64,000 nucleotides of DNA from Devosia pacifica (GTDB taxonomy: Bacteria > Pseudomonadota > Alphaproteobacteria > Rhizobiales > Devosiaceae): NCBI RefSeq assembly GCF_014652635.1, contig NZ_BMZE01000001.1, positions 237,206 to 301,205 on the forward strand, given 5' to 3'. Below the pieces are notes generated by a model that did no database searches, was not told the origin of the DNA, and worked only from the letters and a program-made list of their open reading frames with translations. The first letter of the stretch is position 1. Each line of letters opens with the position of its first letter. The position numbers were made by a program, and so were the translations under genes. Of this stretch, positions 48,345 to 58,921 are shown piece by piece.

Positions 48345-49538
48345 TCAGTCCTGTCTCGGCAGTTCAATCGATGCAGTGGCCATGGCGAAAATTCCCTCCT
48401 CGCGCCCAGCAAAGCCGAGCTTTTCGTTTGTGGTTGCCTTTATCGCAACGCGGTTTGCCCCGATTCCACACGAGCGGCTGATCACCTCTCGCATCTCGGG
48501 AACGTGTGGGCTGATCTTCGGCGCCTCGCATACGATTGTCACGTCCAGATTGACAATCCGGCCCCGGCGCGCCTCCACCAGCTTTGAGGCATGCTCCAGA
48601 AACACGGTGGAAGAAGCCCCCTTCCACTGCGCATCGCTGGGCGGGAAATGCGTACCGATATCGCCTTCTCCGAGTGCCCCATAAATCGCGTCACAGAGCG
48701 CGTGTAAGGCGACATCCGCATCCGAGTGTCCATTGAGCTTGGCGTGATGCGGAATTTTTACACCCGCCAGCCACACGGCGTCCCCTGGCTCAAATGAGTG
48801 GACGTCATAGCCGCTGCCAATATGCGTTTCCATTAAAGCCTCTCCGCGCAGCAATTGCGCAGCCCGCACAAAATCCTCGGGGTGCGTGATTTTCATGTTG
48901 GCCCGGTCACCCGTGACCATGCTTACAGGCATATCCGCCCACTCGGCGATTTCCGCGTCGTCGGTGAATGCGCGGTCGATAGCAGACGCGTCACGATGTG
49001 CTGCGAGGATCTGTTTGAACTTGAAGCCTTGTGGCGTCTGCGCCGTGAAAAGCTGACGGCGGTCCTCGGTCGCATCGATTCCATCGCCGTTTTGAGAACG
49101 CTTGACCGTCTCGGTTATGGGAAGAGCCGGAATACAGCCTTGTGCTCGGATGAGACCCGCAACGACATCCCCAATAACCTGCTGCGAGACAAGGGGGCGG
49201 GCAGCATCGTGGATCAGCACCAGGTCCGGCGCGATTTTCACCAATGCTTCGAGACCTGCCAGAACTGACTCCTGTCGCGTCTGCGCCCCGTGCACCGGGG
49301 GCAGCAATTTTCCCGAGTGTTTGACTGGAAGACCATTATAGAGCGGCACATGCTCGGAATTGATCACCACCATTACCGAGTCGACGTAGTCTAGCGTCAG
49401 AAACGCCTCGATCGAGCGTTGCAGCACCGCCTTGCCAGCCAGCTGCCGATACTGTTTCGGCAGCGCGTCCTCGGACGGGTCGACGCGCGCACCCTTTCCA
49501 GCAGCTACAATGAGGGCAGTGGTATGCGGTCGAGCCAT
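48345..49538 (-). CDS. ispDF: Bifunctional IspD/IspF (MEP pathway cytidylyltransferase and cyclodiphosphate synthase)
   Basis: A 397-residue fusion that catalyses two non-consecutive steps of non-mevalonate isoprenoid synthesis. The N-terminal IspD half (1-230) has LIVAAGKGARV and VLIHDAARPLVS. The C-terminal IspF half (235-397) has IGSGYDVHSF with metal ligands D and H, LNGHSDADVALHALCDAI, and GDIGTHFPPSD. Fusion of the two is common in alphaproteobacteria. It is divergent from dusB, sharing about 170 bases. Confidence 0.96.
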   Translation of the reverse strand: MARPHTTALIVAAGKGARVDPSEDALPKQYRQLAGKAVLQRSIEAFLTLDYVDSVMVVINSEHVPLYNGLPVKHSGKLLPPVHGAQTRQESVLAGLEALVKIAPDLVLIHDAARPLVSQQVIGDVVAGLIRAQGCIPALPITETVKRSQNGDGIDATEDRRQLFTAQTPQGFKFKQILAAHRDASAIDRAFTDDAEIAEWADMPVSMVTGDRANMKITHPEDFVRAAQLLRGEALMETHIGSGYDVHSFEPGDAVWLAGVKIPHHAKLNGHSDADVALHALCDAIYGALGEGDIGTHFPPSDAQWKGASSTVFLEHASKLVEARRGRIVNLDVTIVCEAPKISPHVPEMREVISRSCGIGANRVAIKATTNEKLGFAGREEGIFAMATASIELPRQD

Positions 49539-49706
49539 ATTCTAAGCGTCTTCAAACTGATGAAAGTGAGGTGTAACCACCGCGGGTAGGGTGTCGCAAG
49601 CCGCCAGCGCATGGCTCCCATGCATAGTGATAGGTGTTGCGTGAAAGTGCAAAATGACTATCGTTCGGGCAGAAGACGCTCTTTGACCATTTCCGGGGCA
49701 TTTTTA

Positions 49707-50711
49707 GTGACCGCCTCTGCCTACGGCTTAAGCATAGGGTCCCACGCATTGGAAAATCCAGCCCTGCTGGCACCAATGGCGGGGATCACCGACAGGCCAT
49801 TTCGTCGCATTGCCGAACGCTTCGGTGCCGGCCTTGTCGTTTCCGAAATGATCGCCAGTGCCAGTTTGAGCACAGGGCAGGACCTGATGGTGCGAAAGCT
49901 CGCAAAGTCGTCAGGTCGGCTGCCGCATGTCGTTCAGCTGGCCGGCTGCGAAGCGCACTGGATGCAACAAGGCGCCCGGCTTGCGGCAGAAGCCGGTGCA
50001 GATGCGATCGACATCAATCTCGGTTGCCCGGCGAAACGCGTCACAAATGGCTATGCCGGCTCCGCGCTGATGCGCGTTCCCGATCAGGCGCTGGCGCTGA
50101 TCGAGGCTGTTCTGTCGGCCACCAATCTGCCCGTAAGCGTCAAGATGCGGCTCGGCTGGGACGATGAGAGCCTCAATGCAGCCGATATCGCAAAGCGGGC
50201 AGTCGCCGCCGGCGTTCACATGATCACGGTCCACGGACGGACGCGCCAGCAGTTTTATAAGAGCACGGCGCGTTGGTCGCTCGTGCGTCCAGTGGTCGAG
50301 GCGGTCCAGGTGCCTGTCGTCGTCAACGGCGATATCGTTGATCTCGCGTCCGCCCGCAAAGCACTTGAGCAGTCCGGGGCAGCAGCAGTGATGATCGGTC
50401 GCGGCGCGCAAGGGCGCCCTTGGGTGGTGGGCCAGATCGGCGCCGCTCTCGCCGGCGCTGCCCCTCCGCGTTCCCCTGATGTTAACACTTTGGCCGATCT
50501 CGTTAACGAACACTATGACGAGATGCTGTGTGAATACGGCCGGGATATCGGAATCCGAGCCGCCCGAAAACACCTTGGCTGGTATCTCGATGAAGCCACA
50601 CCCGACCTGCCTAAGGTTGAAAGAAAGGCGGTTCTGGAAAGCGAAGATCCCGCTGAGGTCATGAGCCGCATGCGCTCGATCCTGACCAATTCCATGAGGG
50701 CCGCGGCATGA
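49707..50711 (+). CDS. dusB: tRNA-dihydrouridine synthase DusB (NifR3)
   Basis: A 334-residue flavoprotein that reduces uridines in tRNA. It shows LLAPMAGITDRPFRRIAERF, with AGITD near residue 24, INLGCPAKRVTNGYAGSALM with the catalytic cysteine near 112, and ITVHGRTRQQFY near 175. The start is uncertain: GTG 49707 with GGGG upstream is preferred, but the frame is open from 49611. In alphaproteobacteria this gene (nifR3) heads the ntrBC operon, as here, and overlaps ntrB by four bases. Confidence 0.93.
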   Translation: MTASAYGLSIGSHALENPALLAPMAGITDRPFRRIAERFGAGLVVSEMIASASLSTGQDLMVRKLAKSSGRLPHVVQLAGCEAHWMQQGARLAAEAGADAIDINLGCPAKRVTNGYAGSALMRVPDQALALIEAVLSATNLPVSVKMRLGWDDESLNAADIAKRAVAAGVHMITVHGRTRQQFYKSTARWSLVRPVVEAVQVPVVVNGDIVDLASARKALEQSGAAAVMIGRGAQGRPWVVGQIGAALAGAAPPRSPDVNTLADLVNEHYDEMLCEYGRDIGIRAARKHLGWYLDEATPDLPKVERKAVLESEDPAEVMSRMRSILTNSMRAAA

Positions 50712-51829
50712 TGCCGGATATCGACGACATGGCGACAGCCTCCGTTCTGCAGGCCCTTCCTCAGCCGATCATCGTCTGCGATGACAAGCGCTCCGTGCTC
50801 TTCGCCAACTATGCCGCAGAAGCTTTTTTCGGGGCTTCGATGAGTGTGCTGGCGCGCCAAAGCCTCGACGACCTTATGGCTTTCGGGTCGCCTATTATCA
50901 GCCTGGTCGATACCGTCATTCAACGCCGTGCTCCGATGACCGAGTATCGCGTCCGAATTGGCTCCTCACGTTTCGGCGACGAACGCATCGCCGACGTTTT
51001 CGCCAGCCCGATTTCGGAAGCCGATGGCCGCATTGCGATCCTCATTCAGGAACGCACCATGGCGGACAAGATCGACAGGCAAATGGTCTCGCGTGGCGCG
51101 GCGCGTTCCGTGACTGGCCTGGCGTCAATGCTAGCTCACGAGATCAAGAATCCGCTTTCCGGCATCCGTGGCGCTGCGCAACTGCTTGAGCAGAGCGTTG
51201 CCAGCGAAGAAGTCCCGCTCGCCCGCCTGATCCGGGAAGAAACCGACCGTATCGTCGATCTCATCGACCGCGTGGAAATCTTTGGCGATGACCGCCCGAT
51301 GGAGCGCGAACCGATCAATATTCACGTGGTGCTGGAGCGTGTGAAGCTGTTGGCGCACAACGGTGTCGCACGCGGTATCACCTTCGGTGAGGAGTACGAT
51401 CCCTCTCTGCCGCCGGTCTATGGGAATCGCGACCAGCTGATTCAGATATTTCTCAACCTCGTCAAGAACGCTTCAGAGGCACTTGAGCGCACCAAGAACC
51501 CGGAGATTCGGCTGTCCACCGCGTTCCGTCCGGGCATTCGCATAAGCGTTACGGGCGTTTCAGAGCGTATATCGCTGCCGCTCGAGATCATCATCGAAGA
51601 CAACGGGCCGGGCGTGCCACCAGACATTCTGCCTTTCCTGTTCGATCCGTTTGTCACCACCAAGACCAACGGCTCCGGACTGGGGCTCGCGCTGGTGGCA
51701 AAGATCGTTGGTGATCATGGGGGCGTGATCGATTGCGACAGCCGCCCCGGTCGAACGCGCTTCCGTATTTTGCTGCCCGTCGCCAGTGCCAACCAAGTCA
51801 ATGAGTCCGAAGAGGAACTGGCGCAATGA
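50708..51829 (+). CDS. ntrB: Nitrogen regulation sensor kinase/phosphatase NtrB
   Basis: A 373-residue cytoplasmic histidine kinase without membrane helices. A PAS domain (about 12-120) precedes the dimerisation domain with H-box [20 protein letters not shown] (phospho-acceptor H144). The ATPase domain has N, G1 ([10 protein letters not shown]) and G2 (GSGLGLAL) boxes. NtrB phosphorylates NtrC under nitrogen limitation and dephosphorylates it when PII signals sufficiency. Four-base overlaps with dusB and ntrC indicate tight coupling. Confidence 0.96.
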   Translation: MMPDIDDMATASVLQALPQPIIVCDDKRSVLFANYAAEAFFGASMSVLARQSLDDLMAFGSPIISLVDTVIQRRAPMTEYRVRIGSSRFGDERIADVFASPISEADGRIAILIQERTMADKIDRQMVSRGAARSVTGLASMLAHEIKNPLSGIRGAAQLLEQSVASEEVPLARLIREETDRIVDLIDRVEIFGDDRPMEREPINIHVVLERVKLLAHNGVARGITFGEEYDPSLPPVYGNRDQLIQIFLNLVKNASEALERTKNPEIRLSTAFRPGIRISVTGVSERISLPLEIIIEDNGPGVPPDILPFLFDPFVTTKTNGSGLGLALVAKIVGDHGGVIDCDSRPGRTRFRILLPVASANQVNESEEELAQ

Positions 51830-53271
51830 GTCATGTCGTTCTGCTTGCCGATGACGATGCCGCCATTCGGATGGTGCTCAACCAGGCGCTGACCCGTGCC
51901 GGCTACGAAGTGCGCCCAACTGGCAACATTTCGACGATGTGGAATTGGGTGAGCCGCGGCGAGGGCGACCTTCTGATCACGGATGTTGCCATGCCTGACG
52001 GCAACGCCTTCGAGGTGATGCCGAAAATTAAAAAGATGCGCCCCGAATTGCCGATGATCGTCATGAGTGCGCAGAATACCTTCATGACAGCAATCCGCGC
52101 TTCGGAAGTGGGCGCGTATGAATATCTGCCGAAGCCATTCGATATCACTGAAGTCCTCTCGGTTGTCTCGCGCGCCTTGGCTGACGCCAAAAAGCCAACC
52201 CGCAAGGGTCTGCGCGCCGAAGAACAGGGCGAGTCGATGCCTTTGGTCGGCCGCTCGGCCGCGATGCAGGACATCTACCGGGCTCTTGCGCGCCTTATGC
52301 AGACCGATCTGACGGTAATGATCACCGGCGAGAGCGGTACCGGCAAGGAACTTGTGGCAAAGGCTCTGCACAATTTCGGCAAGCGACGAAATGGCCCGTT
52401 CGTCGCCATCAATATGGCCGCGATCCCGCGAGACTTGATTGAGGCAGAGCTTTTTGGTCACGAGAAGGGTGCGTTTACCGGCGCGACTGCGCGCTCATCG
52501 GGCCGGTTCGAGCAGGCTGAAGGCGGTACGCTGTTCCTCGACGAAATCGGCGACATGCCGATGGACGCCCAGACACGGTTGCTGCGCGTCCTGCAGGAGG
52601 GCGAGTACACCATGGTGGGTGGGCGAACGCCCATCAAGACCAATGTGCGCATTGTCGCCGCGACACACCGCGACCTCAGCCAGATGATCCGTCAGGGCCT
52701 GTTTCGAGAAGATCTCTACTACCGGCTCAATGTTGTGCCGATCCGTCTTCCACCGCTGCGCGACCGCATCGATGACATTGGCGATCTCGTGCAGCACTTC
52801 CTGATGGAAGCGCAAAACGACGGAGAACAGGCCAAGACCGTCTCTCCCGAGGCGATCAAGCTGATGCAGAACTACTCCTGGCCCGGCAACATTCGTGAAC
52901 TCGAGAACCTGGTGCGCCGCCTGACGGCGCTCTACGCCGAAGAGGTGATCTCGGCGGAGGTTGTTCAAAGCGAACTCAATATCGGCGATGAGCCGAAGAC
53001 CACAAATGTTTCGGGTCCGGTGGACGTTTCGCTGGCTGTAGAGTCGCATGTGAGCCAGTTGCTGCGGGAATATGAGCCGAACCTGCCGCCGCCAGGGCTC
53101 TACCAGCGTGTGATCGACAAGGTTGAAGGCCCGCTGATCGCCATGGCTCTGAACGCCTGCAGCGGGAACCAGATCCGCGCCGCAGACCTGCTGGGGCTGA
53201 ACCGGAACACGCTCCGCAAGAAGATCCGCACACACAGCATAGAGATCGTGAAACAGTCGCGACGAGGCTAG
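51826..53271 (+). CDS. ntrC: Nitrogen regulation response regulator NtrC
   Basis: A 481-residue sigma54-dependent activator. The receiver domain (1-120) has phospho-acceptor D53 in ITDVAMPDG. The AAA domain (about 140-380) has Walker A GESGTGKE and an intact sigma54 contact loop GAFTGA. The Fis-type HTH at the end is [20 protein letters not shown]. It activates nitrogen-assimilation promoters. After it come 160 bases with no gene before ntrY, enough for a separate ntrYX promoter. Confidence 0.97.
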   Translation: MSHVVLLADDDAAIRMVLNQALTRAGYEVRPTGNISTMWNWVSRGEGDLLITDVAMPDGNAFEVMPKIKKMRPELPMIVMSAQNTFMTAIRASEVGAYEYLPKPFDITEVLSVVSRALADAKKPTRKGLRAEEQGESMPLVGRSAAMQDIYRALARLMQTDLTVMITGESGTGKELVAKALHNFGKRRNGPFVAINMAAIPRDLIEAELFGHEKGAFTGATARSSGRFEQAEGGTLFLDEIGDMPMDAQTRLLRVLQEGEYTMVGGRTPIKTNVRIVAATHRDLSQMIRQGLFREDLYYRLNVVPIRLPPLRDRIDDIGDLVQHFLMEAQNDGEQAKTVSPEAIKLMQNYSWPGNIRELENLVRRLTALYAEEVISAEVVQSELNIGDEPKTTNVSGPVDVSLAVESHVSQLLREYEPNLPPPGLYQRVIDKVEGPLIAMALNACSGNQIRAADLLGLNRNTLRKKIRTHSIEIVKQSRRG

Positions 53272-53431
53272 CTGCGCCAATTCATCTCTGTGTCACATTT
53301 GCGCAACAATTGTCTTGAAGGCTCTGGCGAATTCGGACAGGCTTTGGGCTTGTGCATCTTGCGCGGCAATTTTCCAAGCGCGCAGACTAGGCTATTTCTG
53401 CAACTCGTAAAAAGACTGCGACCCGCACCGT

Positions 53432-55747
53432 ATGGATCAATCGCTCTCGACTACCACTAGCGAGAAGCAGGGACATGGTCCCGGCGGCCTTTCTAGCGGT
53501 GCGAGTGTCGGGCCGAATCGTGTCCTGCGCTGGATAGGCTTTGCGGTGGTTCTCGCCTCCGTGGTGATGTCGCTGGGCTCGTTCCTCATTCTCTCGGGCG
53601 CCACAGACATCGAGCCCTCGGCCGAAATCTGGACCGGGATATGGATAGCAACCGGCGTGCTCGTGTTGCTGATGATTGCACTGGTGGTAACCGAGGCCGT
53701 GCTGCTTGTGCAGGCGCGCACGTCCGGGCAGCCCGGCGCGGGCCTTCAAATCCGCATGGTCACGATGTTCGCTCTAGTGGCCGCAATTCCCGCCGTGCTC
53801 GTCGCCATCGTTGCAACCATTGCGCTCAACCAGGGACTCGATCAGTGGTTCTCGGAGCGCACCCGGTCTATGGTCGAAAGCTCTCGCCTTGTCGCCCGGT
53901 CCTACATGCTGGAGCATGCGCAGGTGCTGCGCGATGACGTCATCTGGATGGCGTCCGAGCTGGAGCAGGCCCGCAGTATTTTCGAAACTGATCGCGAACG
54001 CTTTCAAAGCATCATGACGGCACTGGCAGTGACGCGCTCCGTGCCCTTTGCGTCGCTGATCGATTCCGATGCCGATACGCTTATGCGGGCCCAGATCAAC
54101 GTTCAGGGCGGGTATCCGCGCTTGCCGGATGGCATAACTGATGGCGTGGTTGAGGGCCGTCCGACCGCAATCGCGCCGGGCTCAACCAACCTCGTCGGCT
54201 CCGTCGTAAAACTGCGAAATTACGAAGATACCTACCTGTTCGTGGCGCGTGCCGTGGACCCCGAAGTTCTCGAATATATGCGCCTTACGGACGAGAACAT
54301 CACCGAATATCGCGAGTATGCTTCCAACCGGCTGGTATTCCAGATCACCTTCACCATCATGTATGTGGGTCTAGCCGTGGTTCTACTGCTGGCCGCTTTG
54401 TGGATCGGCATTGCACTGGCAAACCGCTTTGTTGACCCAATCCGAAATCTCATGGTGGCGTCGAACAGGGTTAGTCGCGGCGACCTCGACGTGCAGGTTC
54501 CTGTCCGCGAAGGGCGGGGCGACCTACGCGATCTCATCAATCGGTTCAATCGCATGGTTGAGCAGTTGCACAGCCAGCGCGAAGCCCTCGTCACGGCCAG
54601 TGCAATGAACGAAAAGCGCCGCCAATTCACAGAGGCGGTGGTGGAGGGTGTCTCTGCCGGAATAGTCGGTCTCGACGCGTTCGGTGCCGTCAATCTCGTG
54701 AACGCGCGCGCCTGCGATATGCTTGGGCACAGTGAACTCGACCTGATGGGCGTTCCGATCGACAAGGCGGTGCCCGAACTTGCGCCTATTTTCGAGCGCG
54801 CGAAATCGGCGCGGCGCGGTCAGGTGCGCGACCAGATCCACCTTGGCCCGGAGCAGGCACGGCGGACCTATCAGGTACAGCTGACCCGCGAGGGGTCGAT
54901 CACCGAGTCGAAAGGTTACGTCCTGACCTTTGATGACATCACCGATCTCGAATCAGCGCAGCGGACAAGTGCCTGGGCGGATGTGGCGCGACGTATTGCG
55001 CACGAGATCAAGAACCCGCTGACCCCCATCCAGCTTTCGGCAGAGCGCCTCAGGCGCCGGTATGGCAAGAAGCTGGATGACGATCGCGATGTTTTCGACA
55101 AGTGCATCAATACGATCGTGCGACATGTGGGCGACATCGGACGCATGGTCGATGAATTCTCCGCCTTCGCGCGGATGCCGGAAGCTTCGCCAGAGCACGC
55201 CGACCTGTCGGACACGGTTCGCCAGTCCGTCTTCCTCGAAAGCGTTAGGCTTCCAGAGATCAATATTGTCACGCATCTGCCGGACGAGGCCATCTATGCG
55301 TTCTTTGACACACGGCTGATCAGCCAGTGCCTTACCAATCTGATAAAAAACGCCGTGGAGGCGTTCGAGGCGGAGGATCTGTCGGCCATAGAAAATCCAA
55401 CCATCACCGTCGAGGCTGAGCGCGAGGGTCAGTTCGCGCGCATCGCCGTTTCGGACAATGGCAAAGGGTGGCCGGCTGATCACCGTCAGAGGCTTTTGGA
55501 GCCCTATATGACGACTCGGGAAAAGGGCACGGGGCTGGGCCTTGCAATTGTTGCCAAGATCGTTGAGCAACACGGTGGACAAATTGAGCTGCTCGACGCC
55601 GAACCGGATCCAAACGGACGCGTTGGAGCTAGCGTCTCGTTTACTCTGCCGCTTTCCAGTTCCTCACCCGCAGGAGCGGAGAGCGTAAGCCCGCCTCAGC
55701 CAGACAATATGGAGGAACCGCGATACGACGCGGTCGATCAACAATAA
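53432..55747 (+). CDS. ntrY: Nitrogen regulation sensor kinase NtrY
   Basis: A 771-residue membrane histidine kinase. Three N-terminal helices (about 30-115) and a periplasmic or linker region lead to another helix (about 305-330). A HAMP domain (330-385), a PAS domain (395-500), a dimerisation domain with [20 protein letters not shown], and the ATPase domain (DNGKGWP, GTGLGLAI) follow. NtrY works with NtrX in nitrogen, redox and envelope control. The ntrX start is the base after its stop. Confidence 0.95.
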   Translation: MDQSLSTTTSEKQGHGPGGLSSGASVGPNRVLRWIGFAVVLASVVMSLGSFLILSGATDIEPSAEIWTGIWIATGVLVLLMIALVVTEAVLLVQARTSGQPGAGLQIRMVTMFALVAAIPAVLVAIVATIALNQGLDQWFSERTRSMVESSRLVARSYMLEHAQVLRDDVIWMASELEQARSIFETDRERFQSIMTALAVTRSVPFASLIDSDADTLMRAQINVQGGYPRLPDGITDGVVEGRPTAIAPGSTNLVGSVVKLRNYEDTYLFVARAVDPEVLEYMRLTDENITEYREYASNRLVFQITFTIMYVGLAVVLLLAALWIGIALANRFVDPIRNLMVASNRVSRGDLDVQVPVREGRGDLRDLINRFNRMVEQLHSQREALVTASAMNEKRRQFTEAVVEGVSAGIVGLDAFGAVNLVNARACDMLGHSELDLMGVPIDKAVPELAPIFERAKSARRGQVRDQIHLGPEQARRTYQVQLTREGSITESKGYVLTFDDITDLESAQRTSAWADVARRIAHEIKNPLTPIQLSAERLRRRYGKKLDDDRDVFDKCINTIVRHVGDIGRMVDEFSAFARMPEASPEHADLSDTVRQSVFLESVRLPEINIVTHLPDEAIYAFFDTRLISQCLTNLIKNAVEAFEAEDLSAIENPTITVEAEREGQFARIAVSDNGKGWPADHRQRLLEPYMTTREKGTGLGLAIVAKIVEQHGGQIELLDAEPDPNGRVGASVSFTLPLSSSSPAGAESVSPPQPDNMEEPRYDAVDQQ

Positions 55748-57133
55748 ATGGCACTCGACATCCTGATAATAGACGACGAGCACGACATCTGCGATCTCAT
55801 CGCCGGCATCCTCGAAGACGAGGGGTACGAAACTCGTCAGGCAGCGGATGCGGACAGCGGGCTCAAGGAAATCGCCCGCCGTCGGCCGAGCTTGGTGTTC
55901 CTCGACATTTGGCTCCAAGGCTCTCGGCTCGATGGCCTGCAGCTGCTGGATATCTTTCAGGCGCAACACCCGGAAATGCCGGTGGTAATGATCTCCGGCC
56001 ACGGCAATCTCGAAACGGCTGTGAGTGCTATCAAACGCGGCGCGTATGATTACATCGAGAAGCCCTTCAAGATCGATCGTCTCCTGCACATTACGCAGCG
56101 CGCGATGGAAGCCACTCGGCTGCGGCATGAAATTGCGGAACTGCGTGAACGCTCGGCGGGAAAGTCCGCAGATCTCGTCGGCTCGTCGCCGGTTCTCCAG
56201 CAGATACGAGCCCTCATCGACAAGTCGGCTCCAACCAATTCACGATTGTTCATCTCAGGTCCCTCGGGCGCCGGAAAAGGCATGGTGGCGCGCCTCGTTC
56301 ACCAGAAAAGCCCGCGCGCCGATGCGCCGTTCATCGAGATCAACACGTCCCTCTATGCACCGGACGAGTTGGCAGCCATCCTGTTTGGCCGCGAGATGCG
56401 GGAGAAAAACGGGACGCTGCGCACCGAAGTGGGCGCTCTGGAGCGAGCTCACGGTGGCACGCTCTACCTGAGTGAAATCGGCACACTGCCCACGGCTGTC
56501 CAGGGCACTCTGCTACGAACCCTCGTTGAGAACCGGTTCAATCGGGTAGGGGGCGCCAGTGCGGTGCCGATCGACGTCAGGGTCATCACGTCGAGCTCAC
56601 AAAACATTGCTGCGCAGATCGAGACTGGTGAGTTTCGTTCAGACCTGTTCCACCGGCTGGCGATCGTGCCGGTACAGCTCACGCCGCTGCGCGAACGACG
56701 TGAAGACGTGCCGCCCCTCGTCAGCATTTTCATTGAGCAGATCTGCCGGATGCACAATTTGCCGAAAGTCTCGATCGGCGATGACGCGCTTGCCGTTTTG
56801 CAAGCTCAGGACTGGCCCGGAAACGCCCGCCAGTTGCGCAACTCAATAGAACGCCTTCTAATCCTGATGAAGGATCAGGCTGCGGGTGATGGCACAATCA
56901 CAGCGGCAATGCTGCCCTCCGATATCGGCGAAGTTCTCCCGACGGTCGGCGACACTGACACATCGGCTCATTTGATGAGCCTGCCCCTGCGTGAGGCGCG
57001 CGAAGTTTTCGAACGCCAGTACCTTCTGGCACAGATCGAGCGCTTCGGCGGCAACATCTCGAAAACCGCAGAATTCGTCGGCATGGAGCGCAGTGCTTTG
57101 CACCGCAAGATAAAATCACTCGGCCTGACGTGA
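55748..57133 (+). CDS. ntrX: Response regulator NtrX
   Basis: A 461-residue NtrC-like regulator. The receiver domain has D53 in FLDIWLQGS, and the AAA domain has Walker A GPSGAGKG near residue 172. The loop that would hold GAFTGA reads GREMREKNGTLRTEVGALER, so the sigma54-contact motif is absent. This is a known property of alphaproteobacterial NtrX, which acts without sigma54. A Fis-type HTH (GNISKTAEFVGMERSALHRKI) ends the protein. It abuts ntrY and is the cognate partner. Confidence 0.95.
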   Translation: MALDILIIDDEHDICDLIAGILEDEGYETRQAADADSGLKEIARRRPSLVFLDIWLQGSRLDGLQLLDIFQAQHPEMPVVMISGHGNLETAVSAIKRGAYDYIEKPFKIDRLLHITQRAMEATRLRHEIAELRERSAGKSADLVGSSPVLQQIRALIDKSAPTNSRLFISGPSGAGKGMVARLVHQKSPRADAPFIEINTSLYAPDELAAILFGREMREKNGTLRTEVGALERAHGGTLYLSEIGTLPTAVQGTLLRTLVENRFNRVGGASAVPIDVRVITSSSQNIAAQIETGEFRSDLFHRLAIVPVQLTPLRERREDVPPLVSIFIEQICRMHNLPKVSIGDDALAVLQAQDWPGNARQLRNSIERLLILMKDQAAGDGTITAAMLPSDIGEVLPTVGDTDTSAHLMSLPLREAREVFERQYLLAQIERFGGNISKTAEFVGMERSALHRKIKSLGLT

Positions 57134-57301
57134 ACCGCCAACATGCCCCGCGAGTTGGGTTGGGTAGGCAGGTCTGGTCAGGTGTGCAATAGTGACTTGT
57201 CTCAGGGCCGGGAAAGGGTGTGTGCTTGCGGCAGGCGCTACACCCGAGCAAGCTGACGCCCCGGCCAGCAACAGACATAAGCCGTAAGAAGAGGCCATGG
57301 A

Positions 57302-57547
57302 ATGCCCGCAGAAAAACAACAAAACCTGCAAGACGCGTTTCTAAACCATGTGCGCAAGCAGAAAGTCCCGGTGACGATCTTCCTCGTCAACGGCGTCAAG
57401 CTGCAGGGTGTCATCACATGGTTCGATAATTTTTGCCTGCTCTTGCGGCGCGACGCGCAGTCGCAGCTTGTCTACAAGCACGCGATCTCGACCATTATGC
57501 CCGGAGCGCCGATACAGCTTTTTGACCCCGAAGCGGGGAACGATTGA
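57302..57547 (+). CDS. hfq: RNA chaperone Hfq
   Basis: An 81-residue Sm-like hexameric RNA chaperone. The Sm1 region is [20 protein letters not shown] with [10 protein letters not shown], and Sm2 contains [10 protein letters not shown], the YKHA version of the proximal-face motif. The C-terminal tail is short, as usual in alphaproteobacteria. It pairs small RNAs with mRNAs and, in diazotrophic relatives, controls nifA expression. hflX follows after six bases. Confidence 0.98.
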   Translation: MPAEKQQNLQDAFLNHVRKQKVPVTIFLVNGVKLQGVITWFDNFCLLLRRDAQSQLVYKHAISTIMPGAPIQLFDPEAGND

Positions 57548-57553
57548 TCCCAC

Positions 57554-58921
57554 ATGGGTAAAATAGACGAAAACGAAAAACTCGGCCGGCCAGCATTCGT
57601 GGACCGGCAGCGCAAACCGACAAGGGCAGGGCTTGTTTGCCCCGATGTCCGGGGAAACGCACTTCGCAGGTCGGTTGAGGCGCGCTTGGCGGAGTTTGAG
57701 GGGCTCGCCGCAGCAATTCGCCTCGAGATCGGTTTTGCGGAAATTATCCGTCTGCGCGAAGTCAAGCCAGCCACGTTTCTAGGCGGCGGTGCCGTCGAAA
57801 CCCTGGCTCAGCGCGTGGAAGACGAAGAGATTGACCTGTTGCTTGTCGACGCGGCGCTGACGCCGATCCAGCAGCGTAATCTTGAGCGTGACACCGGTGC
57901 GAAAGTGCTGGATCGTACCGCGCTCATCCTTGAAATCTTCGGCGAGCGCGCCGCGACACGTGAAGGTGTCCTGCAAGTCGAACTCGCTCATCTGAACTAT
58001 CAGAAAAGCCGACTAGTCCGCTCGTGGACACACCTTGAGCGGCAGCGCGGCGGCTATGGCTTCCTCGGAGGTCCAGGCGAGACGCAGATCGAAAGCGATA
58101 GGCGCCAATTGCAGGAGCGCATCACGCTGCTCGAACAGCGGCTGGAAAAGGTGCGTAAAACGCGCGCCTTGCAACGCCGCCCACGGGACGAGGTGCCGTT
58201 CCCGATTGTGGCGCTGGTCGGCTATACCAACGCCGGAAAATCCAGTCTTTTCAACGTCATGAGTGGAGCAGGGGTGTTCGCCGAGAATCTCCTGTTCGCG
58301 ACGCTGGATACTACCGTTCGGCGTCTCGATCTCCCGCATGGCAAGCCGGTGATGATAAGCGACACCGTCGGTTTTGTGAGCGACTTGCCCACGGACCTCG
58401 TCGCCGCATTCCGCGCTACGCTCGAAGAAGTCGTGGACGCGGACGTCGTTGTTCACGTGCGAGATGTCGCGAATCCCGATCATGCGGCGCAGGCAGACGA
58501 TGTGCTCGCGGTTCTACACGATCTAGGTGTTTCGCCGCAGACCGTCCCGATAATCGAGGCCTGGAGCAAGGTCGATCTCCTGCCGCACGGCGAAGATGGC
58601 CCGGATATCGCGGGCATACAGCCGGCCAGCAAGGTCTCTGCCACAGTGCCGGTTTCTGCTCGGACAACTTACGGTCTTGAAGATCTGAAGCTCGCGATCG
58701 AGAACGCGCTGGCTGAACGCAGCGGCACCTACCGTGTTCATGTTCCGCACATTGCCGGCGCAGATATCGGATGGCTGCATTCGCATGCTGAGGTTCTGCA
58801 ACGTGGCGAGCCAACGGATCGCGGCACGGAATTTGTAGTCCGTGTTGATCCACGGCACCATCCGGCCTTCGTTGAACGATTCAACGGCCGGCTGGAGCGC
58901 GTGGAAGAGAAAACGCCTTAG
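57554..58921 (+). CDS. hflX: Ribosome-associated GTPase HflX
   Basis: A 455-residue GTPase that splits stalled ribosomes during stress. The N-terminal HflX domain (about 20-200) contains FLGGGAVETLAQ and the RxxGGxGFLGGPGETQIE loop, seen as RGGYGFLGGPGETQIESDRR. The G domain has G1 GYTNAGKSS (near 223), G3 DTVGFVSDLP and G4-like EAWSKVD. The gene follows hfq closely and overlaps the convergent mazG stop by four bases. Confidence 0.96.
   Translation: MGKIDENEKLGRPAFVDRQRKPTRAGLVCPDVRGNALRRSVEARLAEFEGLAAAIRLEIGFAEIIRLREVKPATFLGGGAVETLAQRVEDEEIDLLLVDAALTPIQQRNLERDTGAKVLDRTALILEIFGERAATREGVLQVELAHLNYQKSRLVRSWTHLERQRGGYGFLGGPGETQIESDRRQLQERITLLEQRLEKVRKTRALQRRPRDEVPFPIVALVGYTNAGKSSLFNVMSGAGVFAENLLFATLDTTVRRLDLPHGKPVMISDTVGFVSDLPTDLVAAFRATLEEVVDADVVVHVRDVANPDHAAQADDVLAVLHDLGVSPQTVPIIEAWSKVDLLPHGEDGPDIAGIQPASKVSATVPVSARTTYGLEDLKLAIENALAERSGTYRVHVPHIAGADIGWLHSHAEVLQRGEPTDRGTEFVVRVDPRHHPAFVERFNGRLERVEEKTP

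Larger units (their letters stand above)
780..57631 (+). other. Polarised GGGNAGGG (KOPS-like) octamers
   Basis: I found fourteen GGGNAGGG octamers, all on the + strand: at 780, 6377, 11958, 14532, 15695, 26163, 33525, 38273, 38278, 39162, 46359, 49584, 56544 and 57624. I saw no copy of the reverse form CCCTNCCC. In E. coli this is KOPS, which steers FtsK towards dif, and related leading-strand octamers are known in many proteobacteria. The direction implies replication moving left to right here, with the terminus or dif to the right. The count is by eye and not exhaustive. Confidence 0.6.

Noticed and set aside
55748..57133. Missing GAFTGA loop in NtrX as a sign of gene decay
   Set aside because: Loss of this sigma54-contact motif is a regular feature of alphaproteobacterial NtrX, and the rest of the gene is intact.
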